Assembly: GCF_001854805.1 (NCBI RefSeq)
Contig: NZ_MBLO01000277.1
Location: 1 to 63,015, forward strand
Length of the DNA: 63,015 nt
Source of the DNA: Pseudofrankia coriaricola
Lineage (GTDB): Bacteria > Actinomycetota > Actinomycetes > Frankiales > Frankiaceae
Direction of reading: 5' to 3'
Shown here piece by piece: positions 61,341-63,015 of the stretch. The notes under the pieces are model-generated. The model was given only the letters and a program-made list of their open reading frames with translations, did no database searches and had not been told where the DNA came from. Position 1 is the first letter of the stretch. Each line of letters starts with the position of its first letter. Position numbers and translations under genes: made by a program.

Positions 61341-61499
61341 ACGCGCAGCGCGTGGCCGGCGACGGCGACGGCGACGGCGTAGCGCACGGCCCTGCCGGGC
61401 GAGATAGATCCCCGGGGCTCGGTGGAGACGCTGGCGATCGGAACGATAGTGTCAGGCCAGCGCCCAGGATGTACTCGACGAGCTCCGTGCGGGAGACCG
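61341..61499. other. Leader region of the kinase gene
   Basis: No coding sequence recognised. CGGGAGA just before 61500 serves as ribosome site of the kinase. Confidence 0.4.
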
Positions 61500-63015
61500 A
61501 TGACCAGTACGTTGGGAGCAGACCACGTCGGCTCGGCGGGGGGCGTTCTGCCTGCTCCGGCGAACGCCGCCAGTGGGGCGGAGCCACCCTGGGAGGTGGT
61601 GTTCACCCCGCTCGCCCCCGACGACCCCCGCGAGATCGGCGGGTACAGACTGCGGGCGCGGATTGGCCAGGGTGGTATGGGCGCGGTGTACTTCTCGTAC
61701 ACCCTCGGTGGGCAGCCGGTGGCGCTCAAGGTAGCCCGGCCCGAGATCGCCGCCGACCCTGAGTTCCGCCGGCGCTTCGCCTCCGAGGTGGCGATCGCCC
61801 AACGGGTGCAGGGCGTTTACACCGCTTCGGTCATCGACGCCGACCCGCACGCCGTTCGACCCTGGCTGGCCACCGCCTATGTCGCCGGCCCCTCCCTGGC
61901 CGTCGTCCTCGCCCGCCACGGCCCGCTCCCGGTGAACACCGTCCTGGTACTGCTCGCCGGGGTCGCGGAAGCGTTGTGTTCCATTCATTCCGCCGGCGTT
62001 ATCCACCGTGACCTCAAACCGGGAAACATCATTCTTGCCGGAGGCGGTCCCCGCGTCATCGACTTCGGGATCGCCCGGGCGGTCGAGGCCGCCACGACGG
62101 CGCTCACCCGAACCGGTGCATGGGTCGGCACCCCGGCATTCATGCCCCCGGAGCAGGTCCGGGGACAACAGCTGGACACGGCCGGGGACGTCTTCTCCCT
62201 CGGCGCGACGGCCTATTATGCGGCCACCGGCGCGTTGCCGTTCGGCTCGGACGCCGCAGTCTTTCACCGCATCATGAACGAACAGCCCGACTGGGACCGC
62301 TGCCCGGTGCGGATCCGCGGCGTGCTGCAGCAGTGCGTGGCGAAGGACCCGGCGGCTCGCCCCGCCACGGCGGCGCTGATCGAGTTGTGCCGGGAGGCGT
62401 CCGTTGGTGAGTGGCGACCGATCGGCGAGGGTTGGCTGCCCCCGACCGTGACCGCCGACCTCACCCGATACAGCCTCACCCCGCCCGAACCGCCACCTGG
62501 GCCGTCCTCGACAGCCGAGGCGGTCCGTTCGCGGTCACCGGAACCGGCCACACCCGCGGCCCCCGACCGGCCGGGCCGCCGACGGTCGTTCTGGCTTGCC
62601 GGCGCGCTCGGCGCGGCCGTACTCGCGGCCACCCTCGCGGTCACGTTTCTCGTCGTGTCGAACAAGGGATCGGACCAGTCGAAGGCCGGTCGCACGGCGA
62701 CCGCGGCGGCCCTCGTGAACAGTTCCGCCGACGCCGCGACGCCCGGGAACCCGGCCAGCGGCGGTGTCGTCGCCGACAATCCCGTCACGGCACCCATGAC
62801 GGCACCCGCGGCGAACACCTCGGCCTCATCCTCGACCGCGGCGGCCGGGGCCTCGCCGGCCGGCTCCGGCATCATCTACAGCGCTGCTCTGAAGAATCAG
62901 AACTCCGGGCTCTGTATCGGCGACAGCGTCTCGCAGGGGCTTCGCCACAACACGTGCAACGGAGGCGCCTACCAGCGGTGGAAACTCACCCACCGGAGCG
63001 ACGGCAGCTACCAAC
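61500..63015 (+). CDS. Ser/Thr protein kinase with C-terminal ricin-B-like domain (3' partial)
   Basis: From ATG 61500 the frame is open to the window end (505 codons, no stop). Kinase domain at about 48-310: GQGGMGAVY, ALKVARP, IHRDLKPGN, IDFGIARAV and FMPPEQ in place of APE. A Pro/Ser-rich linker leads to one TM helix (about 365-387, AGALGAAVLAATLAVTF), then an Ala/Thr-rich external stalk and, from about 455, a ricin-B-type lectin start (YSAALKNQNSGLCIGDSVSQ, GAYQRWKLT). It is PknB-like in topology: cytoplasmic kinase, external carbohydrate-binding sensor. The C-terminus lies outside the window. Confidence 0.9.
   Translation, partial: MTSTLGADHVGSAGGVLPAPANAASGAEPPWEVVFTPLAPDDPREIGGYRLRARIGQGGMGAVYFSYTLGGQPVALKVARPEIAADPEFRRRFASEVAIAQRVQGVYTASVIDADPHAVRPWLATAYVAGPSLAVVLARHGPLPVNTVLVLLAGVAEALCSIHSAGVIHRDLKPGNIILAGGGPRVIDFGIARAVEAATTALTRTGAWVGTPAFMPPEQVRGQQLDTAGDVFSLGATAYYAATGALPFGSDAAVFHRIMNEQPDWDRCPVRIRGVLQQCVAKDPAARPATAALIELCREASVGEWRPIGEGWLPPTVTADLTRYSLTPPEPPPGPSSTAEAVRSRSPEPATPAAPDRPGRRRSFWLAGALGAAVLAATLAVTFLVVSNKGSDQSKAGRTATAAALVNSSADAATPGNPASGGVVADNPVTAPMTAPAANTSASSSTAAAGASPAGSGIIYSAALKNQNSGLCIGDSVSQGLRHNTCNGGAYQRWKLTHRSDGSYQ

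Noticed and set aside
61292-61729. A minus frame with a hydrophobic stretch opposite the kinase start
   Set aside because: It runs over the start of the clearly coding kinase gene and the alternating Ala-Val pattern comes from a GAC/GGC repeat-like stretch on the other strand.
1-63015. CRISPR arrays, tRNA and rRNA genes
   Set aside because: No regularly spaced repeat series and no sequence resembling a tRNA or rRNA was noticed on either strand, though this was by eye.

Overview
The window is high-G+C DNA with short A+T-rich islands only at promoters. It is rich in F420-, mycothiol- and mycofactocin-type families, CaiB/BaiF CoA-transferases, crotonases, short-chain dehydrogenases (SDRs) and TetR regulators. 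This is typical of a soil actinomycete with a large catabolic genome; a Frankia/Pseudofrankia-like or mycobacterial relative is the best guess, by inference only. No tRNA, rRNA or CRISPR array was seen.

Layout. (1) 0-15 kb is a mosaic of intact genes and scraps: an IS110 transposase cut by the window edge, a DUF302 gene, broken glycosyltransferase and thioesterase remnants, then a run of intact genes (HSL-type hydrolase, PucR-like regulator, MftD-like FMN dehydrogenase, SDR, AraC regulator, deazaflavin-dependent reductase, aldo/keto reductase), a graveyard of gene pieces around an IS5-type transposase fragment (9.5-11.2 kb), a GGDEF protein with a degenerate EAL domain, and another SDR. (2) 15-49 kb is a large catabolic island. 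It holds two intact and two broken substrate-binding lipoproteins without permeases, three partial or complete flavin/F420 oxidoreductase genes (one LLM intact), crotonases, an acyl-CoA dehydrogenase, a 5'-truncated P450, SDRs, an aldehyde dehydrogenase, two DSH-type amidohydrolases, two double-length CoA-transferases, a thiolase-like aldolase with its DUF35 partner, and two closely related TetR regulators. Ten copies of a 14-bp dyad, ATAGY-N4-RCTAT, lie in its promoters, in several cases over the -10 box; none was seen outside this island. (3) 49.4-57.2 kb is one tightly coupled minus-strand operon: acyl-CoA carboxylase beta and biotin-carrying alpha subunits, a crotonase, a TIGR03084-type protein, full-length AtuA and a TetR regulator, i.e. 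an Atu/Liu-like branched acyl-CoA carboxylation pathway. (4) 57.2-63 kb has IS and amidohydrolase remnants, an orphan FtsX-type permease, a cupredoxin-like scrap and a Ser/Thr kinase with a ricin-B-like extracellular domain that runs off the window.

How it fits together (inference). Lipoproteins may capture a hydrophobic or carboxylic substrate. Oxidoreductases would oxidise it, CoA-transferases activate it, the dehydrogenase and crotonases work on the acyl-CoA, and the DUF35/thiolase pair cleave carbon-carbon bonds. Products enter central metabolism, in part through the Atu-like carboxylase branch. The shared dyad and the paired TetR paralogues suggest one regulon spread over about 33 kb. 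The substrate is not identifiable from sequence. Many junctions between unrelated gene fragments show repeated rearrangement of the region.
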